Part shown: positions 18,536-28,022 of the stretch, piece after piece
How positions within the stretch are numbered: the first letter of the stretch is position 1
How the letters are laid out: every line of letters starts with the position of its first letter
Source of the DNA: an uncultured Piscinibacter sp.
Lineage (GTDB): Bacteria; Pseudomonadota; Gammaproteobacteria; Burkholderiales; Burkholderiaceae_C
Assembly (NCBI RefSeq): GCF_937952055.1
Contig: NZ_CALFYO010000033.1
Span: forward strand, 186,001 to 250,000
Direction of reading: 5' to 3'
DNA: 64,000 nucleotides
Translations under genes and position numbers: made by a program
Notes under the pieces: generated by a model
Told to the model about the DNA's origin: nothing
Databases searched by the model: none
What the model saw: the letters and a program-made list of their open reading frames with translations, nothing else

Positions 18536-18955
18536 CTACAACGCGAGTCGCGACAACAGCGTCCGCGGCGGGACGGTTGCGCGCGGCGACGCCGCCGTGC
18601 CGCCCTGCGGCCCAGGCAATGGGGCCGGTCCGTCGGCTGCCCACGCGAGAGCCATCGAGGGCCCCAGGGCAACGGGAGTCACACCCATCACCCTGTCCGG
18701 CTGCACTGACGTTTGCGAGGTGGCGTCGCAGACCTCGAGGCAGATGGACTTCCCCGCCGAGGCTTCGCCACCGTGCGCGGCGACGGCACCGGCATGCCCT
18801 GCCATCACCGTCAGCGCGTTGGATTCAAGCACGCTGGACGAGGCATGCGGGTGCGTCTGCCGGTTCTACAGAACGCAGGCGTTGGCCCATGACGATGTCA
18901 GCGCGAACAGCCAGAACAGCAACATCGCCGTGGCGGTCTTGTGCCTGGGCACCAT
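18536..18955 (-). pseudogene. Small exported copper-island protein interrupted by an amber stop
   Basis: From an ATG at 18955 the frame encodes a signal-like N-terminus (ATAMLLFWLFALTSSWANACVL), then TAG at 18866-18868. It continues in the same frame with a histidine/serine stretch, GKSICLEVCDATSQ and a C-terminus ending LLSRLAL. The whole reads as one family known to me from Burkholderiales metal-resistance loci (exported, CxxVCD motif, ending in SRLAL). The in-frame stop is therefore likely a nonsense mutation rather than a boundary between two genes. Confidence 0.65.
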
Positions 18956-19034
18956 CCAGGCGAAGACGAAGGCGCCGGGCACGCCGTGACGTCGCCGGGC
19001 CGGCATGGGAGACTGTGTGCAGGAGAGAACGAGC

Positions 19035-19511
19035 ATGCGTACCAAGACGGCAATCGCCATCGGCCTTCTTCCAATCATCGCCGCAGCTGCATGGTGGTGG
19101 CTCGCCGATGTCGCGACACAGCACGGGGACGAAGTCGGGGCCCTGCGCCCCGACGATGGGAAGGTCACCGCCCGAGGCGCCGTGATCTACCGGCAGCAGT
19201 GTGCTTCATGCCATGGTGAAGCGCTCGAAGGTCAACCGAACTGGCGTACACGCGGTGCCGACGGCCTGCTGCCAGCACCACCCCATGACGCCAGCGGCCA
19301 CACTTGGCATCACCCGGACGAGTTGCTCATTCGCATCACGCGGGACGGCGTGGCTGCCGTCGTGGGTGACCCCGGCTACAAGACCTCCATGCCCGTCTAC
19401 CGCGACGTGTTGAGTGACCAGGAGATCGTCGCCGTGCTCTCCTGGATCAAGTCGCAATGGCCGCCGGAGGTGCGTAAACGACATGATCAAGTGAACGCCT
19501 CGAAACGCTGA
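19035..19511 (+). CDS. Membrane-anchored or exported monoheme cytochrome c
   Basis: A 158-residue class I cytochrome c. An N-terminal hydrophobic segment (about residues 6-23) works as a signal or anchor, the heme site is CASCH at 56-60, and the likely axial methionine is in KTSMPVY near residue 117. The ATG at 19035 follows an AGGAG sequence 9 nt upstream. It is divergent from the amber-interrupted gene; similar small cytochromes commonly sit in metal-resistance loci. Electron partner unknown. Confidence 0.87.
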   Translation: MRTKTAIAIGLLPIIAAAAWWWLADVATQHGDEVGALRPDDGKVTARGAVIYRQQCASCHGEALEGQPNWRTRGADGLLPAPPHDASGHTWHHPDELLIRITRDGVAAVVGDPGYKTSMPVYRDVLSDQEIVAVLSWIKSQWPPEVRKRHDQVNASKR

Positions 19512-20630
19512 CCGCTCGCCAGCGCGAACCCCGAATGACCACTGTCCGCGCCGCGAGACATCCGTTCCTGCTGCGACAGGACCGTTCCCTTGGCGCCGGA
19601 CGCGGAGCGTCACGCGCGATCCTTGGCGGAGGCCGCCGCTCGCGCGCAGACGCGACGGCTCCATGTCGTCGGCCATGAACTGCGGGCGCCGCAGGCACGG
19701 CGCATGCCGGTCCGCGGCGTCTTCAAAAGGTGCCGTGGAGACTCTCATCCCGTGCCGTCAAGTACAAGCGTGTTCGAGGGACCGTATCCATCGGCGGCCA
19801 CGTGATGTCTTCCATCCGAGGGCGAAGCGTCTTGCCGCGGCCAGGGGCCCGGAGTGCCGAAGCGAGGCCGCGTCGCTCCGGGTGACGGTGGCTCGTCGGC
19901 ACCATCCACCCGAAGGTTGCACACCGAAGGCGACGTTCGTCGCCCCGAACCGATGGCCGCCAAGCCGCTGCTCGAGCAGATGGTTCGCCATCCGTGGCAG
20001 GTCGACCCGATGGTGCTCCGCCAGCGTCTGCGCGCCGCGTCGGATCCGCTACCCGAAAACAATGCTCGGCCGTTCCGAAGACTGCACGGCGCGCGCCCCA
20101 GGGCGGCGAGGAGCTTCAGCCCCAGGCGCTGTCGCCACGACAGACCCACGGCCCATCCGCGCCGCGCTCGATCTGCAGCGACTCTTGAGGCCCGTGGAGC
20201 CGTCACGCCTCCGCGCAGAGGCGCCAGCGCGCGTGCCGGTCGATCCTTCGACGAAGTTCTCCGCGACGCGACGCATTCCCGACAGGGGACGCAACCTCTT
20301 GCGCACGACGATGTGCCCGCGCGAGCACCACCCAGTCTCTCGCGGTCGGCATCGCAATCGCGGCCGATGAGTCCATGCAAGGTTCACTCACTTGTCGGCG
20401 ATGTCGATGTGCATTCGGAGTCGGCCTGCAGGTCGAACGGTGCCTGCCGGGAAGGGGAAGACGAGCGCGAGGAACCCACGACACGATTGATGCGCCTCAA
20501 CTCCGCAGCTCGACGCCGGTAGGAGTCTTCGCATGCAGGCGCCGCGCTTTCTGGCCCTTGCGCCACGAGGGTGCGTCGCGGCTGCGGGCAGTCTGCAGTC
20601 GTCCGGTCATGGTCACCAAGGAGGTCCATC
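19512..20630. other. 1.1-kb gene-poor region
   Basis: Several long open frames exist on both strands, but their translations are arginine/proline/serine-rich without recognisable motifs, typical of non-coding GC-rich DNA. I found no RNA gene, no insertion sequence ends and no long repeats. It may be eroded remains of genes related to the metal island. Confidence 0.5.
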
Positions 20631-21071
20631 GTGAAGACAGCCGCCTACATCCTCAAGTCAAAGGCGAATCAGACCGTCCATACGATCACGCCCGAGGTCT
20701 CGGTCCTCGATGCGGTCAAGCTCATGGCGGACAAGAACATCGGCGCGCTCGTGGTGATGGCAGGCGCGAAGGTCGTCGGCCTCATCACCGAGCGCGACTA
20801 CGCGCGCAAGATCGCACTCATGGCCCGGTCGTCCAGGGACACGCCGGTGCGCGACATCATGACTTCCGACGTGTTGTGCGTGGGCCCCGAACATACGACC
20901 GAGCAGTGCATGGCCTTGATGACCGAAAAGCAGGTCCGACATCTGCCGGTCATGAACGACGACAGGCTGCTGGGCCTCATTTCGATGGGCGACCTGGTCA
21001 AGGACATCATCTCGGAACAGCGATTCATCATCGAGCAGCTCGAGCGCTACATCACCGGCGATCGAGGCTGA
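20631..21071 (+). CDS. CBS-domain pair protein
   Basis: A 146-residue cytoplasmic protein consisting of two CBS domains (HTITPEVSVLDAVKLMADKNIGAL and VRDIMTSDVLCVGPEHTTEQCMALM), a nucleotide-binding module that senses adenylates. The start is GTG at 20631: AAGGAGGT lies 7 nt upstream, better than the in-frame ATG at 20571, which would add a non-family arginine-rich leader. It stands alone with gene-poor DNA on both sides. Confidence 0.92.
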   Translation: MKTAAYILKSKANQTVHTITPEVSVLDAVKLMADKNIGALVVMAGAKVVGLITERDYARKIALMARSSRDTPVRDIMTSDVLCVGPEHTTEQCMALMTEKQVRHLPVMNDDRLLGLISMGDLVKDIISEQRFIIEQLERYITGDRG

Positions 21072-21464
21072 ACCGGTCGTCTCAGCCCGGTGTGCAGCCC
21101 CTGCATCGCGTGATGCCGGATGGCGGATGCCGGTGTGGTGTGATCGTGCCCGGCATTCGTCGACGTCAGCGGGTCCGTCGACGAAGAGACGTCTGCCCAG
21201 ACCCGGACCTTACCGGCCGAGCCCCACGTGGATGGAGACCAGGCACGAATGCCGAAGCGGCTGCAGGTGGCGCCGGCGACAGCTCCGTATCGGGTCACGT
21301 CGGCGTGACAGTCGGGTGCTGGTGGGCCGCCGTCGGGCGCCGGATCACGCGAACCCTCAGACCGGTCGGGGCGGGATGGCTGCTTCGGGCCATCCGCTTC
21401 AGACGGATTCGGGCGGCTCGACACCTGGAAGCTCTCGCGCCGGCGGCGTCCGACCGGGGCGCGG
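21072..21464. other. Intergenic region, no gene seen
   Basis: About 390 bp between the CBS protein and the convergent thioredoxin gene. No convincing frame, RNA or terminator hairpin with a T run was found. Confidence 0.5.
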
Positions 21465-21854
21465 TCAGCGGGTCGCGATCGGCGGCCGATGGCCGGTGCC
21501 TTGGCCGAGCCTGTCCGCGAAGGCCAGTACCTCCGCGGGAAAGGCCGACGCTGGCGCATCGGCATGGTTGTCGAGAACGGTGGCGCGCAACAGCCGGAGC
21601 AGCGTGTCGGCCTGCGGCCGGACTGGACCGGCGAAGCGCACCTGGCCGTCCGCCACGATGACGATGGTCGGGAAAGTCTCGACGTCGAAGCTGCCCACCA
21701 GCTCGGCGTCGTCCTCGATGTCGATCCAGTGCACCTGCAGCGGCACATCGTGGGTGCGGAATGCCTCCGTCGAAGCAGTCAACACGGCGGCGTACTCGTC
21801 GCACAGACGGCACCAGGCGGCGCAAAGACAGGCCACATGAATGTTTCGAGCCAT
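21465..21854 (-). CDS. Thioredoxin-family protein
   Basis: A 129-residue thioredoxin fold with active-site AAWCRLCDEY (WCxxC near residues 14-18), the cis-proline context ETFPTIVIV and a glycine turn. It has no signal peptide, so it is presumably cytoplasmic. The RL dipeptide between the cysteines differs from thioredoxin's GP and points to a specialised oxidoreductase. The frame is open to 22220 upstream, but the residues there are not protein-like and the fold starts at the ATG at 21854 (MARNIHVACLCA). Confidence 0.85.
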   Translation of the reverse strand: MARNIHVACLCAAWCRLCDEYAAVLTASTEAFRTHDVPLQVHWIDIEDDAELVGSFDVETFPTIVIVADGQVRFAGPVRPQADTLLRLLRATVLDNHADAPASAFPAEVLAFADRLGQGTGHRPPIATR

Positions 21855-22267
21855 GACGCGCTGCGGGGGCTGCCCGATTCCGGTTGGTGAAGGAAATCGC
21901 TCTGGAGCGAGTCGACGACTCGAGAGTTCCACCGGGCAAGATCCGGGTGGAAGAGCTCCACTGCCGCGGCGGCTTCCCAGTGGTCGAGCGCGGGGCCGCA
22001 TGCCCAAGGCGCCGCCGATCACGGTGGGCATGGTGACGAGGGTCCAGCCGACCCGCGCCTTCACTCGGTGGAGATGCGGCGGCCACCCGGGCTTTTCAGA
22101 GAGCCGGGGGTCGTCGGCAACGGGGAAGCTCCACTCGTGGTCTTCCCCGGGGCAGGCATGGAACGACATTCGCGCACCAACGGCAGCGCGGCTTGCTGTC
22201 ATGACTGCGAAGCACATCATCGTTCATGCGGTGACACAGAGGAGGAGCTTCAGGCGCGAGGCCCGCA
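21855..22267. other. Intergenic region, no gene seen
   Basis: About 410 bp between the thioredoxin gene and the yacG stop. In other Burkholderiales a nudix gene often follows yacG; none is recognisable here. Confidence 0.5.
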
Positions 22268-22477
22268 TCAGTGCCGCTGCGTCGACTCGGCGCCGGGATC
22301 GACGTCGACGGAGCGGGCAGGTTCGCTCACGCGGTAGCTTTCGCTGGCCCAGGCTCCGAAGTCGTGGTTCTTGCAGCGCTCGCTGCAGAAAGGCCGCCAG
22401 GCGTTGGCGGCGCCGTACTCGCTCGGCCCGCCACATGCAGGGCAGCGCACCGTGCGGGGCGTCGTCGGTGTGGTCAT
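22268..22477 (-). CDS. yacG: DNA gyrase inhibitor YacG
   Basis: A 69-residue zinc protein with the four-cysteine pattern RCPACGGPSEY ... PFCSERCKNHD and a following DFGAWASESYRV segment, as in YacG, which binds GyrB. The ATG at 22477 overlaps the stop of zapD (ATGA), confirming the start and the operon. Confidence 0.95.
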   Translation of the reverse strand: MTTPTTPRTVRCPACGGPSEYGAANAWRPFCSERCKNHDFGAWASESYRVSEPARSVDVDPGAESTQRH

Positions 22478-23229
22478 GCGCAGAGGGTCAACTCGAAGCT
22501 GGTGTCCTCGCTGCTCGGCTTGAGCCGGCCCTCGGCATCCTGGCGCATCAGGCGGATCGACACCAGCAGCCGATGCCCACTGATCTCGGGCACAAGTTCC
22601 AGCGATTCGGGCAGACGCATGCGCAGCAAGTGGTAGCTGCGGCCCTGCGGCAGACTCTGCTGGAACTGTCCGCCCGCGGCCATCACCTTGTGAGGCACGC
22701 CCGAGTCGCGCAGCAGTCCGAGCAGCACCGACAGAGCCTCCGCCAAGGGCATCAGCGAACTCGCCCAGTGCAACAGGTCGTTGCGCCGACGCTGTGCTTC
22801 CTGTTTCTGCCACGCGTAGTAGGCCGGCAGGTCGAACTCGCAGGTGCCGCCGGGAATGCTGATGCGGCTGCGGATGCTCATCAGCCACTCGTTGCCGGTC
22901 AGCACGGCACCGGCCTTGCCCGGAAGCTGGTTCAGGCCGTGGAAGGCGTGATCGACTCGGGCGAGCACCTGCTCGAGTGCAGACTCCGAGATCGACGGAT
23001 TCCCGCGATAGCCGTTGAGCTGAACCTTCTGGCGCTCCAGGTCCTTGAGCAGATCGGACTTGAGGTCGGCGCGCGAGGCGACATCCATGATCTCGAAGAT
23101 CGTTGCCAGCGCGAAGTGATGATCGACAGGAGCTTGGCGCTCGATCAACTGCCCGAGCCGGTCGAACAGGTGCTCGAGCCGCAGCATCGTGCGGATGCTC
23201 TCGTTGAAGGGGTATTCGTAGAGGATCAA
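22474..23229 (-). CDS. zapD: Cell division protein ZapD
   Basis: A 251-residue FtsZ-bundling factor. Family motifs are present: LYEYPFNESIRTMLRLEHLF at the N-terminus, then LKDLERQKVQL, and the C-terminal beta-rich domain with LLRMRLP and VSIRLMRQD. It lies between coaE and yacG in the usual order, overlapping yacG by 4 bp and following coaE by about 50 bp. Confidence 0.96.
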   Translation of the reverse strand: MILYEYPFNESIRTMLRLEHLFDRLGQLIERQAPVDHHFALATIFEIMDVASRADLKSDLLKDLERQKVQLNGYRGNPSISESALEQVLARVDHAFHGLNQLPGKAGAVLTGNEWLMSIRSRISIPGGTCEFDLPAYYAWQKQEAQRRRNDLLHWASSLMPLAEALSVLLGLLRDSGVPHKVMAAGGQFQQSLPQGRSYHLLRMRLPESLELVPEISGHRLLVSIRLMRQDAEGRLKPSSEDTSFELTLCA

Positions 23230-23279
23230 GGTCGCTGATTCCGAGCCGCGGGGCGAGACCCTGCCGCCGGTTCATTGTT

Positions 23280-23891
23280 TCACAGGCCTGCGCACCACAG
23301 ATCCCACAGAGCCCGAATCTCGCACGTCAGTTCCGCGCGCGCGATCCCGTCGTTGAAGATCACCGCATCGGCGCAGGCCCGCCGTGCGCGGCGAGGAGCC
23401 TGCTGGGCTATCACGGCTTCCACGGCCTCGCGCGTCCAGCCCGAACGGCTCATCACCCGTTCCGCCTGGACGGCCTCGCGGCAGTCGATCACGAGCACCT
23501 TGTCGACCTCTTCGCGCCAGCGGCCGGACTCGACGAGAAGCGGCACGTCGAACACGATCACTGGGGTACCTGCCGCATCGGCCCGGCGCGCGGTCTCCAC
23601 ACGAATCAACGGATGAAGAATGGCCTCCAGGCGCCGCCGCGCCGAGGGATCGGCAAAGGCGTGACTGCGCATGCGCGCACGATCCAGTGCGCCCGACGCA
23701 TCGATGTACTCGGCGCCGAACTGCGCTGCGATGCTTGAGAGCGCCGCGCCGCCCGGCTGCGTCAAGCCGCGAGCGATCGCGTCGGTGTCGACGATCGCGG
23801 CACCGAGGGCAGCCAGTTCCTGTGCGACCGTGCTCTTGCCGCTGCCGATGCCGCCCGTCAGGCCGATGCGCAGTGGGTGGCGATGCATCAT
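23280..23891 (-). CDS. coaE: Dephospho-CoA kinase CoaE
   Basis: Last step of coenzyme A synthesis. The 203-residue protein has the P-loop GLTGGIGSGKST, the DTDAIAR motif, HPLIRVE, and the lid region around SGWTREAVEAVIAQQ. It follows pilD by 13 bp on the same strand, the usual pil-coa-zap-yac arrangement. Confidence 0.97.
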   Translation of the reverse strand: MMHRHPLRIGLTGGIGSGKSTVAQELAALGAAIVDTDAIARGLTQPGGAALSSIAAQFGAEYIDASGALDRARMRSHAFADPSARRRLEAILHPLIRVETARRADAAGTPVIVFDVPLLVESGRWREEVDKVLVIDCREAVQAERVMSRSGWTREAVEAVIAQQAPRRARRACADAVIFNDGIARAELTCEIRALWDLWCAGL

Positions 23892-23904
23892 GGCCGTGGA
23901 GGGC

Positions 23905-24756
23905 TCAGGCCCAGCCGATCCAGCCCAGCACGCGCGTTGGCCCCGCCAGCATCACCGTCAGGCCGGCGCCGGCGAGGAAGGGTCCGAAGGGCACGTACTG
24001 CCCTTCGCGCAAAGCGCCTCCCAGCTTCATGGCGATACCCACCAGGGCGCCGATCAGCGAAGCAAGCAACACGATCGGCAGGATCATCTTCAATCCGAGC
24101 CAGGCGCCCAGCGCGCCCAGCAGCTTGAAGTCGCCGAAGCCCATGCCTTCCTTGCCGGTGGCCAGCTTGAAAAGCCAGTAGACGGACCAGAGCGACAGGT
24201 AGCCGGCGACCGTTCCCCACACGGCGTCGGACAAGGGCAGGGTCCAGCCGGCGGCACTGGCGACGAGTCCGGCCCACAACAGCGGCAGGGTCAGGTTGTC
24301 CGGCAGGAAGGTCGTGTCCCAGTCGATGCCGGCCAGAGCGATCAGCGCGGCCGCGAAGCCACACCACAACAATGCTACCGGCGACGCACCAACGTGCCAT
24401 CCGATCAGCGCGAACACCACGGCGGTGAAGACCTCGACCAGCGGGTAGCGCGGCGAAATCGGGGTCTTGCAGGATGAGCACTTGCCACGCAGCCGCAGGT
24501 AGCCGAGCACGGGGATGTTCTCATGCCACCTGATCGCGTGCCCACACGACGGGCAACGCGAGCGCGGCTTCGACAGCGTGAGCGGTTCCTGTGCGTCGAT
24601 GGTCACGCCGAGCAGATCCGCACTCTCGGCGCGCCACTCGCGCTCGAGCATGAGTGGCACACGGTGGATGACGACATTGAGGAAGCTGCCGATGCACAGG
24701 CCAAGCAGTGCCAGGGCAGGGGGCGAGAGAAGCCCCTGCAGAACTTGCGCGTCCAT
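23905..24756 (-). CDS. pilD: Type IV prepilin peptidase/N-methyltransferase PilD
   Basis: A 283-residue polytopic membrane enzyme that cleaves and methylates type IV pilins. It has the N-terminal zinc motif CPSCGHAIRWHENIPVLGYL and CSSCKTPISPRYP, followed by the two catalytic aspartates (AGIDWDTTFLPD and GFGDFKLLGALGAWLG). The start at 24756 is chosen because the additional upstream residues in frame belong to the pilC overlap region and are not family-like. It follows pilC by 10 bp. Confidence 0.96.
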   Translation of the reverse strand: MDAQVLQGLLSPPALALLGLCIGSFLNVVIHRVPLMLEREWRAESADLLGVTIDAQEPLTLSKPRSRCPSCGHAIRWHENIPVLGYLRLRGKCSSCKTPISPRYPLVEVFTAVVFALIGWHVGASPVALLWCGFAAALIALAGIDWDTTFLPDNLTLPLLWAGLVASAAGWTLPLSDAVWGTVAGYLSLWSVYWLFKLATGKEGMGFGDFKLLGALGAWLGLKMILPIVLLASLIGALVGIAMKLGGALREGQYVPFGPFLAGAGLTVMLAGPTRVLGWIGWA

Positions 24757-24766
24757 CGGGCGCGCG

Positions 24767-25987
24767 TCAGACCACCTGGCCCAGCTTGAAGATTGGCAGG
24801 TACATCGAGACCACGATGCCGCCGATGATCGTGCCAAGGATCACGATGATGAACGGCTCCATCAGGCTGGACAGGCCCTTGACCGCCTCATCGACCTCGT
24901 CCTCGTAGAACTCGGCCGCCTTGCCCAACATCTGGTCGAGTGCACCCGACTCCTCGCCGATCGCGCACATCTGGATCACCATGGTCGGGAACACGCCGGT
25001 GGTCTGCATCGAGGTGGTCAAGGCGGAGCCCGTGGAGACGTCCTTCTGGATCTGCTCCGTCGCTTCCAGGAACACCGCATTCCCGGACGCGCCACCGACG
25101 GAGTCCAAGGCCTCGACCAGCGGTACGCCAGCCGCGAACATCGTCGACAAGGTGCGCGTCCAGCGCGCCACGCAGGACTTGTTGACCAGATCACCGAATA
25201 CCGGCACGCGCAGCAGCAGCCGGTCCATCGCCTTCTGCATGCGCGGAGAACGCTTCCACGACTCCATGAAGAAGTAGATGCCGCCGCCAATGACGCCGAA
25301 GATGAGATACCAGTACTTGACGAAGTACTCGGAGACGGCCATCACGAACAGCGTCGGGGCCGGCAGGTCAGCACCGAAGGAGGTGAACACATCCTTGAAG
25401 GCGGGAATCACGAAGATCATGATGATCGCCACGACGATGAATGCCACCACCAGCACCGCCACCGGATAGATCAGCGCCGACTTGATCTTGTTCTTCAGCG
25501 CCATCGTCTTTTCCTGGTAGATCGCCAGGCGATCCAGCAGCGCTTCGAGGATGCCGCCTGCCTCGCCCGCCTCGACGAGGTTGCAGTACAGCGCATCGAA
25601 ATGCAGCGGATGCTTGCGGAAAGCGGACGAAAGGCTGGTGCCGGTCTCGACGTCGGAGCGGATTTCGGTGAGCAGTCGGGTGAGCTTCGGATTGGAGCTG
25701 CCGCGCGCAACGATGTCGAAGGACTGGATCAGGGGTACGCCGGCCTTCATCATCGTCGCCAGCTGGCGCGTGAAGACGGCGATGTCCTTCTGCTTGATCG
25801 CGCGGCCGCCGCTGAGGCGGCGCTTCTTGACCTTCGTGGTGAGGATGCCCTGGCGGCGCAGGCTCGCACTCACCATGGCTTCGCCGCCGGCGCGCATCTC
25901 GCCGCGCACGATCTTTCCGTTCTTGTCCTTGCCTTCCCACTCGAAGACGAGGTCCTTGATGTTCTTTGCCGCTACCGCAGTGGCCAT
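24767..25987 (-). CDS. pilC: Type IV pilus inner-membrane platform protein PilC
   Basis: A 406-residue platform protein with the typical two T2SSF domains: ALYCNLVEAGEAGGILEALLDRLA in the first, and the QMCAIGEESGALDQML motif in the second. It has three or four membrane segments and ends MYLPIFKLGQVV, as in the family. An N-terminal soluble stretch (FEWEGKDKNGKIVRGEM) is normal for PilC. A 9-base C run lies in the 42-bp gap from pilB. Confidence 0.97.
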   Translation of the reverse strand: MATAVAAKNIKDLVFEWEGKDKNGKIVRGEMRAGGEAMVSASLRRQGILTTKVKKRRLSGGRAIKQKDIAVFTRQLATMMKAGVPLIQSFDIVARGSSNPKLTRLLTEIRSDVETGTSLSSAFRKHPLHFDALYCNLVEAGEAGGILEALLDRLAIYQEKTMALKNKIKSALIYPVAVLVVAFIVVAIIMIFVIPAFKDVFTSFGADLPAPTLFVMAVSEYFVKYWYLIFGVIGGGIYFFMESWKRSPRMQKAMDRLLLRVPVFGDLVNKSCVARWTRTLSTMFAAGVPLVEALDSVGGASGNAVFLEATEQIQKDVSTGSALTTSMQTTGVFPTMVIQMCAIGEESGALDQMLGKAAEFYEDEVDEAVKGLSSLMEPFIIVILGTIIGGIVVSMYLPIFKLGQVV

Positions 25988-26029
25988 AGTCGTTCCGAGA
26001 GGTCCCCCCCCCGCCCTTCGATTGACACC

Positions 26030-27745
26030 TTACTCGTTGGTCACCGAGATCACTTCTTCGAGCGTCGTCACGCCTGCCCGGACCTTGATGAGGCCTGACT
26101 GGCGAAGATCGCGCACACCCTCGCGCTGCGCTTGCGCCGCCAGATCCATGGCCGTGCCCTCCGCCAGGATCAGCCGCTGAATCTCTTCGGAGATCGGCAT
26201 CACCTGATAGATGCCGACACGGCCCTTGTAGCCATTCGTGCAAGCCGAGCAGCCGACCGCGCGATACGGCCTCCAGCTGCCGTCGAGGTCGATCTCCTGG
26301 AAGCCCGCCTTGAGCATCGCCTCGCGCGGATAGTCGGCAGGTGACTTGCAGTTCTCGCAGAGTTTTCTGGCCAGACGCTGTGCGGTGATGAGCAGCACCG
26401 CCGAGGCGATGTTGAAGGGCGCCACACCCATGTTGAGCAAACGCGTCAGCGTTGTCGGCGCATCGTTCGTGTGCAGTGTCGACATCACCATGTGGCCCGT
26501 TTGCGCCGCCTTGATGGCAATGTCTGCGGTCTCCAGGTCGCGGATCTCGCCGACCATGATGATGTCCGGATCCTGTCGCAAGAATGACTTCAGCGCGACG
26601 GCGAAATTCAGCCCGGCCTTGTCGTTGACGTTGACCTGATTGATTCCGGGCAGGTTGATTTCCGCCGGATCCTCGACCGTCGCGATGTTGACGCCCGGCT
26701 GGTTGAGGATGTTCAGGCAGGTGTACAGGGATACCGTCTTGCCCGAACCGGTCGGGCCGGTGACGAGCACCATGCCATAGGGGCGAGCGATGGCCTTGAG
26801 CAGGCGATCTTTTTCGATCTTCTCGTAGCCCAGAGCCTCGATGCCAAGCTTCGCGCTCGACGGGTCGAGGATGCGGATCACGATCTTCTCGCCGAACAGC
26901 GTGGGCAGCGTGCTGACGCGGAAGTCGATCGCCTTGTTGCCGAACTTCAGCTTCATGCGTCCATCCTGCGGGACGCGCTTCTCGGCGATGTCCAGTCGAG
27001 AGATGACCTTGATGCGCGACGCCAGCTTGTCCTTGATCGCGATCGGCGGCTGGGTGATCTCGCGCAGTTCGCCGTCAATGCGGAAGCGGACGCGGTAGTG
27101 ATATTCGTACGGTTCGAAGTGCAGGTCGGAAGCGCGCGCGTTGATCGCGTCGATCAGCATCTTCTGCAGGAAACGTACGACGGGCGCATCCTCGACGTCG
27201 GTCGAGGCCTCAGCCTCCTGCGGTGCCGTGACGTCGTCGGTGACATCAAACTCGAAATCGCCGGAAGACAGAGATTCCAGCGCCTCGTTGGCCGACGCGC
27301 CGGTGGCCTCGAGGAGCTTGGCCAGTTTGTCGTGCTCGACGATGACCCATTCCGGCGAGAGTTGCGTCGCGAACTTGATGCGCTCGACCGCCTCCTGGTC
27401 GGTCGGATCTGCACCGCCAATGAACAGGCGATTGCCGCGCTTGCCGAGCACCACCACCTGATACTGGAGTGCGAGCTTGGCGTCGACGACGTTCTTCGGC
27501 AGCTTTTGCAGGTCGATGGCGGCCAGGTCGAGCAGCGGAAGCGCCAGCGCCGAGGAGAGCGTGTGCGCCAGATCGGAGGGTGCCACGGCGCCGGACGCAA
27601 TCACCGAGGAGATGAAACTGGACTTCTTCTCCCTGGCGCTCTTGACGAGCTCTTCCGCGGTCTTGGCATTCAGCCGGCCGGCATGCACCAGCACCCGGGC
27701 CACGCCGGAGAGGGCCGACTGGGGGGCTTCTGCCAATGTGTCCAC
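26030..27745 (-). CDS. pilB: Type IV pilus extension ATPase PilB
   Basis: A 571-residue hexameric motor ATPase. It has an N-terminal MshEN-type domain, Walker A GPTGSGKT, Asp box and Walker B (DPDIIMVGEIRDLETA), His box (TGHMVMSTLHTND) and a four-cysteine zinc motif (CENCKSP ... CSACTNGYKG). The start appears to be GTG at 27745; no strong ribosome site precedes it, so initiation may be weak or a little further in. First gene of the pilB-pilC-pilD-coaE-zapD-yacG run. Confidence 0.96.
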   Translation of the reverse strand: MDTLAEAPQSALSGVARVLVHAGRLNAKTAEELVKSAREKKSSFISSVIASGAVAPSDLAHTLSSALALPLLDLAAIDLQKLPKNVVDAKLALQYQVVVLGKRGNRLFIGGADPTDQEAVERIKFATQLSPEWVIVEHDKLAKLLEATGASANEALESLSSGDFEFDVTDDVTAPQEAEASTDVEDAPVVRFLQKMLIDAINARASDLHFEPYEYHYRVRFRIDGELREITQPPIAIKDKLASRIKVISRLDIAEKRVPQDGRMKLKFGNKAIDFRVSTLPTLFGEKIVIRILDPSSAKLGIEALGYEKIEKDRLLKAIARPYGMVLVTGPTGSGKTVSLYTCLNILNQPGVNIATVEDPAEINLPGINQVNVNDKAGLNFAVALKSFLRQDPDIIMVGEIRDLETADIAIKAAQTGHMVMSTLHTNDAPTTLTRLLNMGVAPFNIASAVLLITAQRLARKLCENCKSPADYPREAMLKAGFQEIDLDGSWRPYRAVGCSACTNGYKGRVGIYQVMPISEEIQRLILAEGTAMDLAAQAQREGVRDLRQSGLIKVRAGVTTLEEVISVTNE

Positions 27746-27775
27746 GTTGGAGGGGTCGCCGCGAAAGTGAGTGGT

Positions 27776-27800
27776 AGCGGATCATGATCGCTGATCCGCT
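27776..27800. repeat. Perfect 9-bp inverted repeat upstream of pilB
   Basis: AGCGGATCA (27776-27784), 7-nt loop, TGATCCGCT (27792-27800), about 31 bp before the pilB start codon. It has no T run, so an operator or 5' leader hairpin is more likely than a terminator. Confidence 0.6.
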
Positions 27801-27899
27801 GGGCACTGTAAACGAGAGAAGCGGGCGCCGTAGCCAACAATTCCCGCCAGCGAGACGCGGAAGGTGCAACAAATTGAAGCACGCAGAAGCGGCGCGATG

Positions 27900-27980
<81 letters not shown>

Positions 27981-28022
27981 ATTCCGGTCGCAGTGGTCGA
28001 GAACACCGCCGTGGTCAACGCT

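Noticed and set aside
19663..20522. Long frames in the gene-poor region as new genes
   Set aside because: Arginine/proline-rich translations, no ribosome sites, overlapping frames on both strands with equal lack of motifs.
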